64,000 nucleotides of DNA from Hawksworthiomyces lignivorus (GCA_002917075.1 NTMA01000013.1:186001-250000); one strand, 5' to 3'; shown: positions 10,722-22,262, counted from the stretch's first letter. A program made the numbers and translations. The notes: generated by a model from the letters alone, not told the origin.

Positions 10722-11436
10722 AGTTGGTTAGTGCGGTGATGTATTTGAGTGAAGCTAAGAGGGAGATGAAGGCAGTGTACGGGCGTGAAAAAGGGTAGTG
10801 TGCTGGAAAGGCGTTTTATTATATCTCGCAGTATAGCACCTTGGTCGTTTAAATAAGTAGTCTAAGCTTGATATAATGGCGAAGGCTGAGAACTCTAAAG
10901 GGAACTTGGGACGATCGGGCGGACGGACTTTCCATGAAGCCCGACTCACTTCCAAATTAGGTAGTAGGAACGGTTGGACCTTAAGTCCGTTCATCAAGAA
11001 TACATCTGCAGAGATACTGGCACAGCAGGCAGTGCATGTTTGTGTTTCAAATCTCAGCTAGTCGCAGCATGGAAGAGCTAAATCCCACAAAACTATGCAA
11101 TGTGCTGCGAAAGTTTTTAAAGCGGCTACACAACTAAAGAAGAGAGAGGTCTCGGAGCTAACACATCCAAAAACCCCGACTCAAAGGCCATACCCTTAAG
11201 CGTAAAATTATTACGTTTTTGGTTGGGTCTCTGTCGACTTCTGTGTACAGATCTAGACTGACAGGGGCTGGCAGGCCCTTGTACTCTTGATACAGTGCCT
11301 TATAATTCAACAAGATAAAATAAGGAACTAGATGCGTTATTCATTTCACTAGATGAAGTAAACAAACACTTGAATTCACAATTTCTAAAGAGATACGACA
11401 TCTGATCAAACAAAAGACTATTTTTGAAGACTAAAA

Positions 11437-11700
11437 CGAAGTCATTTGCTTGCGAATTAGTCGAAAATCGAAAAGGCCTCTGGCCTACGGTTAGAAACCG
11501 ACCTGACCCCAAGACTGCTACAGTCTCATGACATAACTTGGTCGCCTACGTAGTAAGGGAAACAATTTTGTGTGCCCTCTATAGCGGAAAGGTTGCTACG
11601 TCTTTAGATGAGATACTTAAAAGGCTCTTCTAGGCGATGCTGGTGAATTGTACTAGTCTTGATGGTTAGGTAGAGTCGAGGGGTCAGCCTATCTCGCTCT
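11437..11700 (+). repeat. dispersed repeat, copy B
   Basis: Second copy of the element at 4264-4504, more AT-rich. It ends in the same 3' core (TAGAGTCGAGGGGTCAGC). Differences in the core all change C:G to T:A relative to copy A. Confidence 0.7.
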
Positions 11701-11732
11701 TAATGGGAAAAAAAAAATTAATAAATAAAAAA

Positions 11733-11754
11733 ACTACTAGTTTAAACTAGTAGT
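11733..11754. repeat. 22-bp perfect palindrome
   Basis: The 22 bases from ACTACTAGTTT to AAACTAGTAGT are self-complementary. They sit about 30 bp beyond the 3' end of repeat copy B and may belong to the element. Confidence 0.6.
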
Positions 11755-11897
11755 ATATGTCAAGCTAGTTTGAGTAGAGTTATTGATTAGGAGAAGCCAA
11801 AAGAACATCCTAGAGGGAGGCAGGGCGAGGAGCCGTCTCTATAGTGCCATATACAGTGTATGACCACGGTATTCAAGTGATAGGCATACAGTATCAA

Positions 11898-11929
11898 CCT
11901 ACAGGCATGGTATTATATAAGCACTGCTC
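11898..11929 (+). repeat. 32-bp dispersed repeat, second copy
   Basis: Matches the reverse complement of 9368-9399 with one mismatch. Confidence 0.7.
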
Positions 11930-12189
11930 AACACTTAAAGCTAGAAATCTCTCACACTAAAGCTTATATAGTGAAACTCCTCACAGCCTTAAGTCTACAG
12001 CCAGAGGCCCTTTTTAAATCTCAATTACTTGACAACCAATTAACTCTATCTTCATTCTTACGAATAAAACTTTGATCGGAAGTCGTATTTGCTCAGAAAG
12101 TGTATATTAAAGTGTCTGTTTAATTTATTTCGTGTGAAAGGAGCAAAAAGTCTGCCTCCCCTTTTGTATACCCCCAGGGCGGTGAGAGA

Positions 12190-12343
12190 TGACAGAATAA
12201 CTCCGGAGAGCAAAATCCTCCACCTCTTCGCCACCGCGTAGGGGGGGCCCATCGCTACGACTCAATGGCAGAATAGTTTTTAGAAAACCAAACCCTCTAC
12301 CTCTTCGTCACCGCGTAGGTGGTCCTCATCGTTATAACTCGAT
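12190..12343. repeat. tandem duplication, period 77 bp
   Basis: The 49-bp block 12218-12266 recurs at 12295-12343. Most differences are C in the first unit against T in the second, again a RIP-like bias. Confidence 0.65.
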
Positions 12344-12389
12344 ATTTTTCTCGTGTGACTAAAGCCACGTTTGTACATGACGATTACCC

Positions 12390-13319
12390 TTAAGCGGCTG
12401 TAGAACTAGGTAGATTGTTTTCTTGCGGCTCCTTTAGCGACGAGACTCGGTAATTTCCGAGACCACGGAACTCGCTAAAATCGATGTTGAGCTTGTGCCA
12501 ATCCCACCTGCGTGAAACAAACAAAAAGATAGAAGTATATATAGGCACCGAGAGGATGTCGAGTACGCCGAAAAAGATCCCGCTACCGGTGACCCCAATA
12601 ATGTTACCGCCGTCGCTCAGGCTCCATGCGATTGGGTACAGCAGCCACAAAACGTTGGGGAGAACGGATAGTATAACGTAGTCACGCGCAATACCAAGAC
12701 GAGCAGCCTCTTCGCGGCTCTCATTTAACGTGCTCATGGCGAGAATCACCCACGAGAACGTTCCAAACGCAAAGAAGCCCCACTTGTAGTTAGTAGAGGT
12801 GTAAGCCCCGACAAGATACGTGAGGACCCAGATCCATGACATTGCAATGTTGCACAAGATAGTGGTCCACGAGACGCCCGACAGGAGACCGAGAGCAAGG
12901 GCGATGGACGGGAAAGAGACGGCCCAGTTGATGTATTTGGCGTAAAATATCTGGCGGGTCGATCCGTTGACAGGGTGGTCTGTCTGTTGGATCACGTTCC
13001 AGCCGATATCGGAAGCCTGTGAGTAGTAGGTGATTGAGCCAACAAGAAGAGCGACCGTGAAGAGGTAATGGAAGACGCGCTTGCTCTCGTGAGCTGTAAA
13101 ACATACACCCGTTAATCCGATCTAAAAAGTTGGATTCAAAATTAGCGTATGGTTTAATTTGAAAGAAGCAGTTGAAGGCAGATGTAAACCTACAAAGGCA
13201 AAGACATAGATCGCTGTGACAGCCCAAAGCCAGTCGGACCCATGCACCGACAGGATTTCATCTGCCGACGGAGGAGGATTTGCATTGAGAGCATCGTTTC
13301 CACGCGCAAGAAGTGCCAT
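12390..13319 (-). CDS. opsin-related seven-helix membrane protein lacking the retinal lysine
   Basis: Seen: two exons, 13319-13190 and 13093-12390, with a 96-nt intron, giving 277 aa. Seven hydrophobic spans can be traced, with typical helix C sequence (RQIFYAKYINWAVSFPSIAL) and helix F/G sequence (LPNVLWLLYPIAWSLSDGG, FFGVLDILSVPIYTSIFLF). In retinal-binding opsins the helix G motif is D-x-x-x-K; here the aspartate is kept in LDILSVP but the lysine position holds Val. Known: fungal opsin-related proteins (yeast Hsp30/Yro2/Mrh1, Neurospora ORP-1 type) share this loss, sit in the plasma membrane and often respond to stress. Inference: not a light-driven pump, possibly a stress-linked membrane protein. 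The gene is intact and divergent from the Zn2Cys6 gene. Confidence 0.9.
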
Positions 13320-13864
13320 TGTAAGACAAAGAACAAATAAAGAAAATGGCGTTAAAATTCGCTCGAGAGAGTCTTCTGTTTAGTATAAAGAGAACACTAT
13401 ATAACTGTCGGAATATTGACTTAGAGCTGAGCGTCCAAAGCCGGCATATGCAAGAGAAATACTCCCTATATATACATTTGTAGAAAATTATACTTGTAAG
13501 ACACACACTTTATTTTATTCAAATGTAATCTGATTTACAACGGCTATTTGTAAGACCAACAGTCGTGGACATCCAACCACGGAAACAAATCAATATTGGC
13601 ATTTGATAATAAGCAGCGTTTGGCTGCAACGGCTCCCCTGACTAATGCCGACCTCTTACTAATGCCGGATGCAAAATGATGCGGATGCAAAATATGCTTC
13701 CGTAGATGGTCCACCAATTCAGACCTGATACCAATCATTTTTCGTGCGCCCCCTTTGATGTCAGCGTAAATTTACAACATTGAGCAGTATATTAATTTCG
13801 GATTCAAAATCAACAATAATCTCTTACGTGGGCTCTCATTTGTCCCTCTTTAGGTCATCCGGGA
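13320..13864. promoter_or_regulatory. divergent promoter between opsin-related and Zn2Cys6 genes
   Basis: 545 nt. Contains two pairs of short direct repeats: ACTAATGCCG at 13641-13650 and 13658-13667, and CGGATGCAAAAT at 13666-13677 and 13682-13693. Such paired elements could bind a dimeric regulator; the adjacent zinc-cluster protein is an obvious candidate, but this is inference. Confidence 0.4.
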
Positions 13865-14947
13865 ATGGCGGGAACAGTTGTGATGTCTGTTCGGCGATCT
13901 CGGGTTTTCATAGTAAGCCCTAATCTTGAATCTAGAACCAAGCTTTTTTGTTTCCTAATGCTTTACAGGCGTGCAAAAGATGTAGAATTCGCAAGATTCG
14001 ATGCGACGGAAAGGCGCCAAAGTGCACCAATTGTATAACGAACGGCACTGAGTGCATCTATGCCCCCGTTCGTTATACTCGCGGGCCAGGAAGGAAGTGA
14101 GCTTGGGGGTTCGAACAGATGCAATGCCAATGGCCTGCTAACTTTTAGCAGGAAAAAGAATACGGATAGTGTCGAGAGTCCATCAAATGCGCCTAGGCCA
14201 TCGTCTCAGCCGAGAAACGACAGCTGCCTAGTTCCAAACACCGAGTGTACGTTTCTCTTATCTAAATGCTGCCTGTCGCTACATGGGTCACCATCGCTAA
14301 ACACTACGCCCTCTACAGGCCCGTCCTTTTCGCGAGCAATTGACAGAGTTTGCCCCCCGGTAGTTGCGGATTTTCTACGACCAGGCGTGTTCGAGGAGCA
14401 TCTGAAGGCATTGAGAGCCCAGATGAAAGGCGCAGCGACGCGTTCTAAACTGACACCACTTTTACCGCAACACATTGCAACACGGCTGATCGAAAACTCA
14501 TTCGAAGAAGTCGTAGCTGACTATCAGCTGATTGAATTTTCTAAATTTAACGCTCTTCTGGACGTACAATATAAGGCCGGCACCTCACATTCATCAGGTA
14601 GCCCTGCCAGGTGGGCTCTCGTGAATGCTGTTCTTGCACTCGCACTCCAGGTGAAATTAGCACCGGGCTCGGAGGCTGATTTATCGGATATTCCTCGTTC
14701 ATATTACCGAAATGCCACGGCAGCGCTCCCCGACCTGATATTATCAGCCCCAACCATACTTTCAGCACAAGCCCTTCTAGCAATGGCGATGTTTGCCCAG
14801 GGAATTCCAGACAGACAAGCTATTATTATGCTGGTGGGTAATGCGTCACGTCTGCTAGGACTGTTGGATTCGGAAAAAGAAACAGAGCAGTATAAAAGAG
14901 CCCAGGGAATTTCACAAGTGTTGGAGAACAAAGTCAGCCAAAGGTAG
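13865..14947 (+). pseudogene. Zn2Cys6 transcription factor, C-terminally truncated
   Basis: Seen: exons 13865-13912, 13969-14096 and 14152-14947 give 323 aa. The zinc cluster ACKRCRIRKIRCDGKAPKC plus TNCITNGTEC has spacing C-x2-C-x6-C-x6-C-x2-C-x6-C and is complete. The rest has a Ser/Pro linker and the first helices of a fungal-specific transcription-factor domain (SPARWALVNAVLALALQ, LSAQALLAMAMFAQG, ASRLLGLLDSEKE). Homology then stops where relatives continue for about 300 residues with the RRxWW-like motif. The stop at 14945 lies 55 nt before a C13/T15 homopolymer junction. The start ATG could also be 13883. Known: such proteins regulate nearby metabolic clusters. The protein may still bind DNA, but an activation function is doubtful. 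The intron 2 acceptor is TAGCAG, so two in-frame splice forms are possible. Confidence 0.75.
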
Positions 14948-15001
14948 TTAACGCGTTTACCTATAAAAAGAATATATATACTTTATTTATAATTCGAACT
15001 A

Positions 15002-15029
15002 CCCCCCCCCCCCCTTTTTTTTTTTTTTT
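15002..15029. repeat. C13T15 homopolymer junction
   Basis: Thirteen C followed by fifteen T. It coincides with the change from the AT-rich accessory block to the gene-free tract. Confidence 0.9.
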
Positions 15030-18000
15030 GTTCTGCGCCACTGTCACCATCTCGCCATTTCATCATTCAACTGGATCGTCTTGAAATAGCTTGACTGCAA
15101 ATCACCAACAGCCGCCATGTAACGATGCCATTCTGTACATACAAAGCTATCTTTGCGTGTTTATCGTCTGCATAGATATACGAGTGCTGCGTAATCCGTA
15201 CAAATATGTATAGAGTAAGCGGTTCTTGGTGCATTACACATACTGCACACATACTTATCGCTCCCCCGTGTGCATCTCTGTGAGCGCGGTACAGGGCATG
15301 TATCTTATTCTCATTACTGGGAGAAAGAGGGTCCCATGCGAACCAGAAATGTCCACTTTTCGGTTCAGAGAAAACGGGAAAAAAATGGGGAATGTGAAGA
15401 AATACAGTAAGAAGACGGTAAGCGGCTAGCCATTGAGATTTAAAATGACAGAAGAGAGCGTGAGAGGGGAAATGCAGTTGATAAGACCCCAACGTAACGC
15501 TGGCGTGCCAAAAGGGGAAACACCAAAAGCTGCCGTGGCCAAGACGAAAGAAATGGAAGAGGCAGAAAACGGAAAGCCTTCGCCCAGAAAGGGATGCGTG
15601 GGCTTGCAGAACTAAACTGAAATGAGGCATCACAGCTGAACTCATTTAGTGTGTGCGGGTGATGAGAAGAAGCGAAAAGAGAGAAAAGAGAAAGAGTATG
15701 CCAAGCTGGAACACAAAAATATGTCATACAATTTCGTACGGGTGCCTTGTAGGGAATAGCTGCCATTGCGTTATGCTGGCCCTAACTTCCAGAATGGAAA
15801 AGGAAAGGCGAATTGGTTTCTTCAACTCCCGTGTCTGTTTTCTTTTCTTTTTTTCTTTTTCCTTTACCGCGTTTTCTGGTCCCAATGCAACGGACCTCTC
15901 ACAACAGTGCAAGGTTTAAAGAAATCAGAAATAAAGAAAGCTAGGACCACTCACATCTTGCCTAAGATTCGGCAATGTAGCTAAGCTATCGTCATCCAAT
16001 CCCCTTTCCAGTTGTGGATGCTCTATATGCAGGATATGAGTACTGAGTAAGAGATGAGACAGTGCCTGGCTCGAGACCTTTTGGTTCAGTTGATCTGGCT
16101 TTGTTCAGTATGTCGGCCCATGTCTTGAGGGCCCCTAGAGTCTATGCAGCGCCGAACAATTGCAGAATCACTTTTCAAGATTATAATTAGATTCTGCAGC
16201 CTGTCCAGCTTCGTAGCTTCCTGGTCCCTAGAGTCTATGAAATACGAGATCATCATCACTCAGAGTATCTTGCGTACCTGCAAGAAATGCTCGTAATCTG
16301 GCCAAGCTCCGTCAAATAGACGGAGGAATGTTGCCGATCATCAGAAGTGACGAACCTAAACAGAATATAGGTTTTCAAGTAAATAAAAATAAAACAAAAG
16401 CAAAAACTAGGATTGGCGGCGTGTGCATACGCAGGAGACCATCAGGTATTGGTAGGGGAATGGCGGTATGATCCGTTGTTTGAGCATGCCCACTGCGCAC
16501 GTCCGTGACTACCGTGGGGGAACAAAGTAAAATTGGAAGAAAAAGAAGACCCAGAATGTAAATGGAGAGACGAAGTAAATATCCAGATCTGGTAGCCCGT
16601 AGTCAAGACTAAACGACATTTGCGCATGGGCCAAAAAATAGTAGGGGAACGAGCCCACAAAGACAGGGAGAGCAAAGAAAAGAGAGGCAGGTGCGTAAAA
16701 TATACGTGAGGACATGGGATCATATAAATAACAAAACGGTGGAAAGACATATTTATCCAAGCGTATGTAGCCATGAGAGCCCTTCTCTGGTTGTCAACGG
16801 TTAGCACTTGTTAGATATATGCCCTGAAGCGACGTCTCGCGAAACAGGCCATATGTCGTAAAAAGAATGCTTGACGGCGCGGATACAAGATGCCTTAGTA
16901 GGGCCAGGCCCCGTTGCAGTCGCTTTCACTCTGTCCCACCTGCTCCATATTTGATATTACTCAAAAGACGGAGCATGCTCGCAGGCGGTTCATCTATATC
17001 CGCCTACGGAGCACAGCACTCCACACATATCCCCTTGCCCCCTTGCAGAGAAGAAGAGACGAAGAGCTCCCAGGCCTCTTGATGCCATGGGGCAGCACGC
17101 AGATTGCGACAGATCCACTTGCTCGCCACTTTCTAGCAACCATCATTATTCCCGCTTCCGCTTCGCACTTTGTGTGAACATAGCCTTGAGAGACCGGAGA
17201 TGAGGGAAGCGGCGAAAACCCGAAGACAGCGCAGCCAGCCTATTCAAAGGCGAAGAGTAGTGCGACGAGGTAAGATGCTAGAACGTCCGTCTTACCAAGC
17301 TAAAGAGACAGATGCAAACTACTGCATATGAAGTCACATATCGGAAGAAAATGGGAGATCCAAAAAGAAACAAACAATTTTTTTTTAAAAATAAAAAATA
17401 AATAAAAAATAAGAGCAATAAAATGGGCGATCGAAAGGAGTATCAAAATGACAAAAATTTGGTTATTGTGGACCGCTTTGGCCCCAGTGCCAATAGGGTT
17501 GTTGTGTGGGAGAGGCGCATATGAAAAGCAGATGGAAAACCACGGCTCGCGCGGACTGGTCCTTCGGCACACGCTACCTGCGTATGTACTACATTTTAGC
17601 ATACATGCGCATGTGTACGGGTATGTTCTACCAGTACTACGTGCTTCTCCCGTCGGGACCCCCACGCGGAATGCCCTGTTGATCCCCGACAGAAAAGTAG
17701 GAAAAGTAATAACGTATGCGTCCAACATATGTAGAGACGAAATATGGAGTCTGTAGGGAGTGGGACACGCAAGATAAAACATAAAAGAAAACACGCCATA
17801 TTTTCGAGGCCCCTTTGCATAGGCCCTGAACGGTGTATGTACTCAAACTGTCGTAGGACAATATCTTGCATAGCCTGCTATCCCTGTCCGTCTTCCTCGG
17901 CTCTCTCCAGCATGCATGAATATGGGTTTTTTTAGGGGATGAGGGGGGGATTTCTGTCTTCTCCTGTGCGCGCAATTGAAAAGCATCCTGGGGGGGAACA

Positions 18001-21000
18001 AGGAAAGAATTTTGTGGGAGATTGTCGCCCTTGGCGTGCTTGTCAAGAAGCTCGTAAGATTGAGAGTGATATGCGGTATTCTTGAGAACAGATCCCGATC
18101 AGTTGATAAGCCTCCCCAGAGATTGATATGTCCTATTTTCTTTTTTATACTTTTCTCGCAATCAGTAGCAATATGATATCTTACGTTTCTGGTTCTGTGA
18201 TATCATTTGTCAGGTCTTGTCCTGCGTTGCTCTTGTTATATTCCACACGCAAGACAAGGATATCTGTCTCAGCACTCTTGTTCTCGGGCTTCCATCTCCT
18301 AGCCGTCAACTGAAATTCGTTTGCGTGTGTGTCTGTATGGAGCTCTCCCGTACGGAGTAGCTTCGTACTCGTGTTGTATTTATTTTTATGTCTATTTTTT
18401 CGTGTCTTGTCTCACATCGCCACACTTTCAAGTTTGTTCCACTTCTTCCGCACCGAACCGTTCCGTGTCGAGACTTGGTTTGCCATTGGGGGTGGAGGGT
18501 ATCTTACGGGAAATGTGGGAAGTAGTGGGGTGAGGTCGCCTCCTGGTTTTCTCTAAATTTTCCAAAGGGAAAATCGTAAAACCACAAAAAAAGAAGCCAG
18601 GGGCAATCCGGGAAGACAATGGAGAAGAGAAACACTCCGCAGGGGTGATAAGGAAACCGAAAAAAACAATCAACCCCAGCGATGCTCGCCTATGTGAGCA
18701 GCAGGGAACCCCCGTAAATTTATTGCTACCCTCCCCACCGCCTGTCAAATGTCTCTCTTGCCTGTCTCGCATCAGTATTTGCTGTCCCAGCTGTTGCTTT
18801 TTCTCTCACTGAGAGGCGCGCCAGCCTCTTATTACCCTGGGCATTTGACAGGCGGGCCCTTGCGCACAATTAGGAATGAGATGCGTCCTCAGTCCAGGCA
18901 CGGATAGGGTCTCCCACTCTGCTCCCCGTGCTCGCACTCGTCGACGATGGAGATGCCGAAAGGCACGGCTGCCTCCGTGGTCTAAGAAAGTATGACAGCG
19001 ATCTTTCTCCACCACCGCCAGGAAAAGCAAAGGATGGGCATTGGGGTTGACTATATAGGCAGGTGAGCGTGAGAGATGGTGATGCACAACATGTCCTGTG
19101 AAAGGATTTGAACTCGGTAGACAGCCAGTAGGATCTAGATCTCGGTTAAGCACTGTGTCAATTGTTGCGGCCGGGGTTGAGCTCCTTCAGAAGACCTGAT
19201 GGATGAGGACGGGGTGCCATAGGTCGATGCGACAATGGGCAAGCACATAGCGCGAAATTGTAGGAGGTTTAGCTGACCCAGCAGGATGTTTCTTCCCTGG
19301 CTGCCTCTGTTCCAATGATGCGGCAGAAGCACCCACTACGCCAGAGACGGAGAAGGTCCGAACGACACTAGACCTAAAACAACAGAGGCGCCCCGTGGAC
19401 GTGTCTGACTTTTTTGGTTTTGGTTGAGGCCGTGCTCACAAGCCTGACGAGCTGGTGCTCTTGGTTTTTTTTTTGGTTTTATTTTCTTGGGGCTGTCCCA
19501 GCGCGCTGTCCCAGCACACCGTCTTCTTTGCGAGAGGGGGAGAGTGGTATTACGTGTACTTTGTACTCGTATCTCGTGCCCGTACCGACTGTCTGGCATG
19601 CCTCAAACTCTTGTTGTGTCGTTCGTCACATCTCACTGTTTTTTCTCAGTATTATTATCGTCGATCGTCCCTACATGTCTTCCGCCCTGCCCTCCCAACT
19701 CTATATTATGGGGAGAAAGGAGGGTAAGCCCGGAGCAAGTCTTCTGTCGAAAATCCACCATCTTACTACTCGTATTCTTATACCTTTTTTTTTTTCAATT
19801 AATTGGCGTGAGGCAGAACTGTGCGACATAGCAAACTCGAAACGAACAATAGTACCGGTTCATTAAGACGGGCGCCGCTTGTTTACCGGAACACATCCGT
19901 CGAAAAAAAAAGGAAACAAGAAAATCATGCGAGAAAGGAAAAAGAAAAAAATCCCCAGAAGAACGCGAAGAAGATCAGGGCCGTGATTGGGAGGAGAGAG
20001 ACTGGGGGGCTCGAAAAGAAAAGAAAAAGGAACGAAGCCGGTGAGATGCGGCGTAGTCGTAGACATACGGTCTCTGTAAACAGCATGACACGCTGCTCAA
20101 AGTAGCTTTGCGCATCGGATGGGTGGACAAGAAGGCAAGAAAAGGCGAGAGGGAGGGCCAGCAGGGAGGCCGGCTAGGGAAGAGGAGACATAGGAGCAGG
20201 AGCCACAAGCAGCAAATGGATGCGCTGCCAATTTACAGAAGGTGCGAAGAACGCTACAACCAGGGAACAGGCCAAGCTTCTAAACCATGAAAAGGCTGCG
20301 GCGTCGTGTTGAATTCCTCCATCCCATCAGATGATAGCAAGGAACATCGCAGGCTTAGACCACATAATCACACTTGACTTCTTATTCTTGCGAACGACGA
20401 AGGGGTTCCTGTACACTGCACATGCAATATCATGAGATTGACCGAGAACACACAGACAAGAAATATGTAGAAAAATGATTGAGCGAATGAGAGACAGGAA
20501 TGGGACAAGGCAAAGAAAGCCAAGAGCGATAGAGATAAATCAATGGATAACAACTCTATCGCTCGCTAATTCGAGACAAAGAGGCAAGCGCGGATGACAG
20601 TTTTGCAGGACGCGAGGCAACGGGGATGCAGACAGGGCCTGGCTTTGGCCATGTATGTTTGTACATACGTTCCCCCCCCCCCCTCCTAGTACGACGAAAA
20701 TGGGTCATGCAAAGAGCAATTTCAGTGCATGCACCATGCTTTCTCTGCTAATCTTGTACAGTGAGAAAGGTATTGTCCAGCTACTGTTGGGCGTCGAACG
20801 AGCACCTACTCGTACGTGTATGCCGAAACGGCGGGGCGAGCTGCAGGTCAACAGAAGAGAAACACTGCAGAACTTGCTTTTTCCAGCTCTTGCCTCTCGC
20901 TTCTCCTCTCTTCCCCTCGGTCATCGTTTCCTCTTTTTGTTTGCATGTCTCTGTCTCTCCGCGCACGCCGTGTTTTCGCCTTCGTTCCTTCGCCTAGTGG

Positions 21001-21401
21001 CACTTCTGATTGCGTACGGAGAAGGCTTTCGTTTCGTTTCTCTTTTTCTGCTCGCACCCCTCCTTGCTCCTTCCCTCCCTCCTGCACGGCAAGGCTCCCC
21101 GCCCTTCGTCTGCGTGCTCCGGACCTGTTGTGGTGTGCAAGGAGCGAAGAAGGAACGCGCCCGCTAGGGGTTTGGCCTCTACCCAGATTTGCTGGTGCAG
21201 TTAATGTATCTTATCTCGTCTCGGTATTCGCTCCTGGGCACTCCTTTGCAGCTGGCGAAGCGAGAGTTTGTCGACACAAGCCCTGTCAAGACGGCCACTG
21301 ATGCGAGCACATGCGTATAAACCGACTTGATTTGCAGTACATACGGCGCACTCGACGCCGTGTGCTTAAGGCTTTTCCCATCTTACAAACGCAGACAGAA
21401 G

Positions 21402-21453
21402 CCCTTTTTCTTTTTTTCTTTTTTTCTTTTTTTCTTTTTTTTTTTTTGCCTTT
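21402..21453. repeat. (CTTTTTTT)n-like tract
   Basis: Imperfect octamer of C followed by T runs, next to further T tracts up to 21457. Confidence 0.8.
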
Positions 21454-21954
21454 TTTTGCCTAGCCACCAGTACCAACCACAGCAGAGATTAATATCCGAC
21501 TTCCAAGAATGTATACGTATCTATGTACTCATACTCCGCACGCCGACCCGCAACGCGCCAACGAAAAAAAACCCACAGTTGCGCGACCCTGTCCCTCGTT
21601 CATTCTCTGCTAGTATGTACATAGGCTCAAATAGCGTGCGCTACTGGCACCAGCCATTGCGCTCCCGCCCGCCCGCCGTCCGTCTTACTGATAGGTCGTG
21701 TTTTCGGGTATTCTCTAATATTCATAGGCCTGGGTCCAATACTGCATGTGTCAAAAAAACAAAATGCAACATAGCAAAGGCTTGACTATTATACAAGCTT
21801 CCTTTTTGCAAGGGCCGCGCCTTCTCTTGGAAATTTTAGTGGGAAAATGGTGCTACTAGTCGCCTAGAAATGGAACAACGAGAAGGCACCCAATACATTT
21901 TACGTCGTAATAACACGAAACGAAATGCAGTGTGAAGCGTGCCTGCCATTCAAC

Positions 21955-21979
21955 AAAAAAAAAAAAAAAAAAAAAAAAA
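21955..21979. repeat. A25 homopolymer
   Basis: Twenty-five consecutive A. It could be a retroposed poly(A) tail, but no retrogene lies upstream. Confidence 0.9.
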
Positions 21980-22262
21980 CCACTCGCCCTCGTATGTAGT
22001 CCACAACACAACCGCTCTGTAGCTAGCACCGAGCTTCTCCTGGTTACATCGTCCAGCGAGCTGCTCTTAAATCTGAACGGAGACAGGCAGTCGTTGAAAT
22101 ATCATGAGAATGCTGCTCTGCTCACGATTCATTTGGTTGAGGCAACACCATGTATCCAATTCTCAGCTCTGATCCTCTTTCGCATGCCACCGAATTTCTG
22201 TCGGCCCTCATTTCAGCAAGCTCCCCTACCACTTTCTCTCTGCCAATCTTTTCCATTCTTAA

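Larger units (their letters stand above)
10722..12389. other. repeat-rich intergenic region
   Basis: 1.7 kb without a supportable gene. It holds repeat copy B, a 22-bp palindrome, the second 32-bp repeat copy and a 77-bp tandem duplication, all described separately. Confidence 0.6.

Noticed and set aside
19040..19160. Minus-strand GAGTTCAAATCC resembling a tRNA T-loop
   Set aside because: The T-stem does not pair and no acceptor or anticodon arm can be built around it.
20655..21301. Overlapping 150-170 codon frames in the gene-free tract
   Set aside because: Composition reflects C/T-rich sequence (L, S, F, R, P); no motifs, introns or plausible starts.
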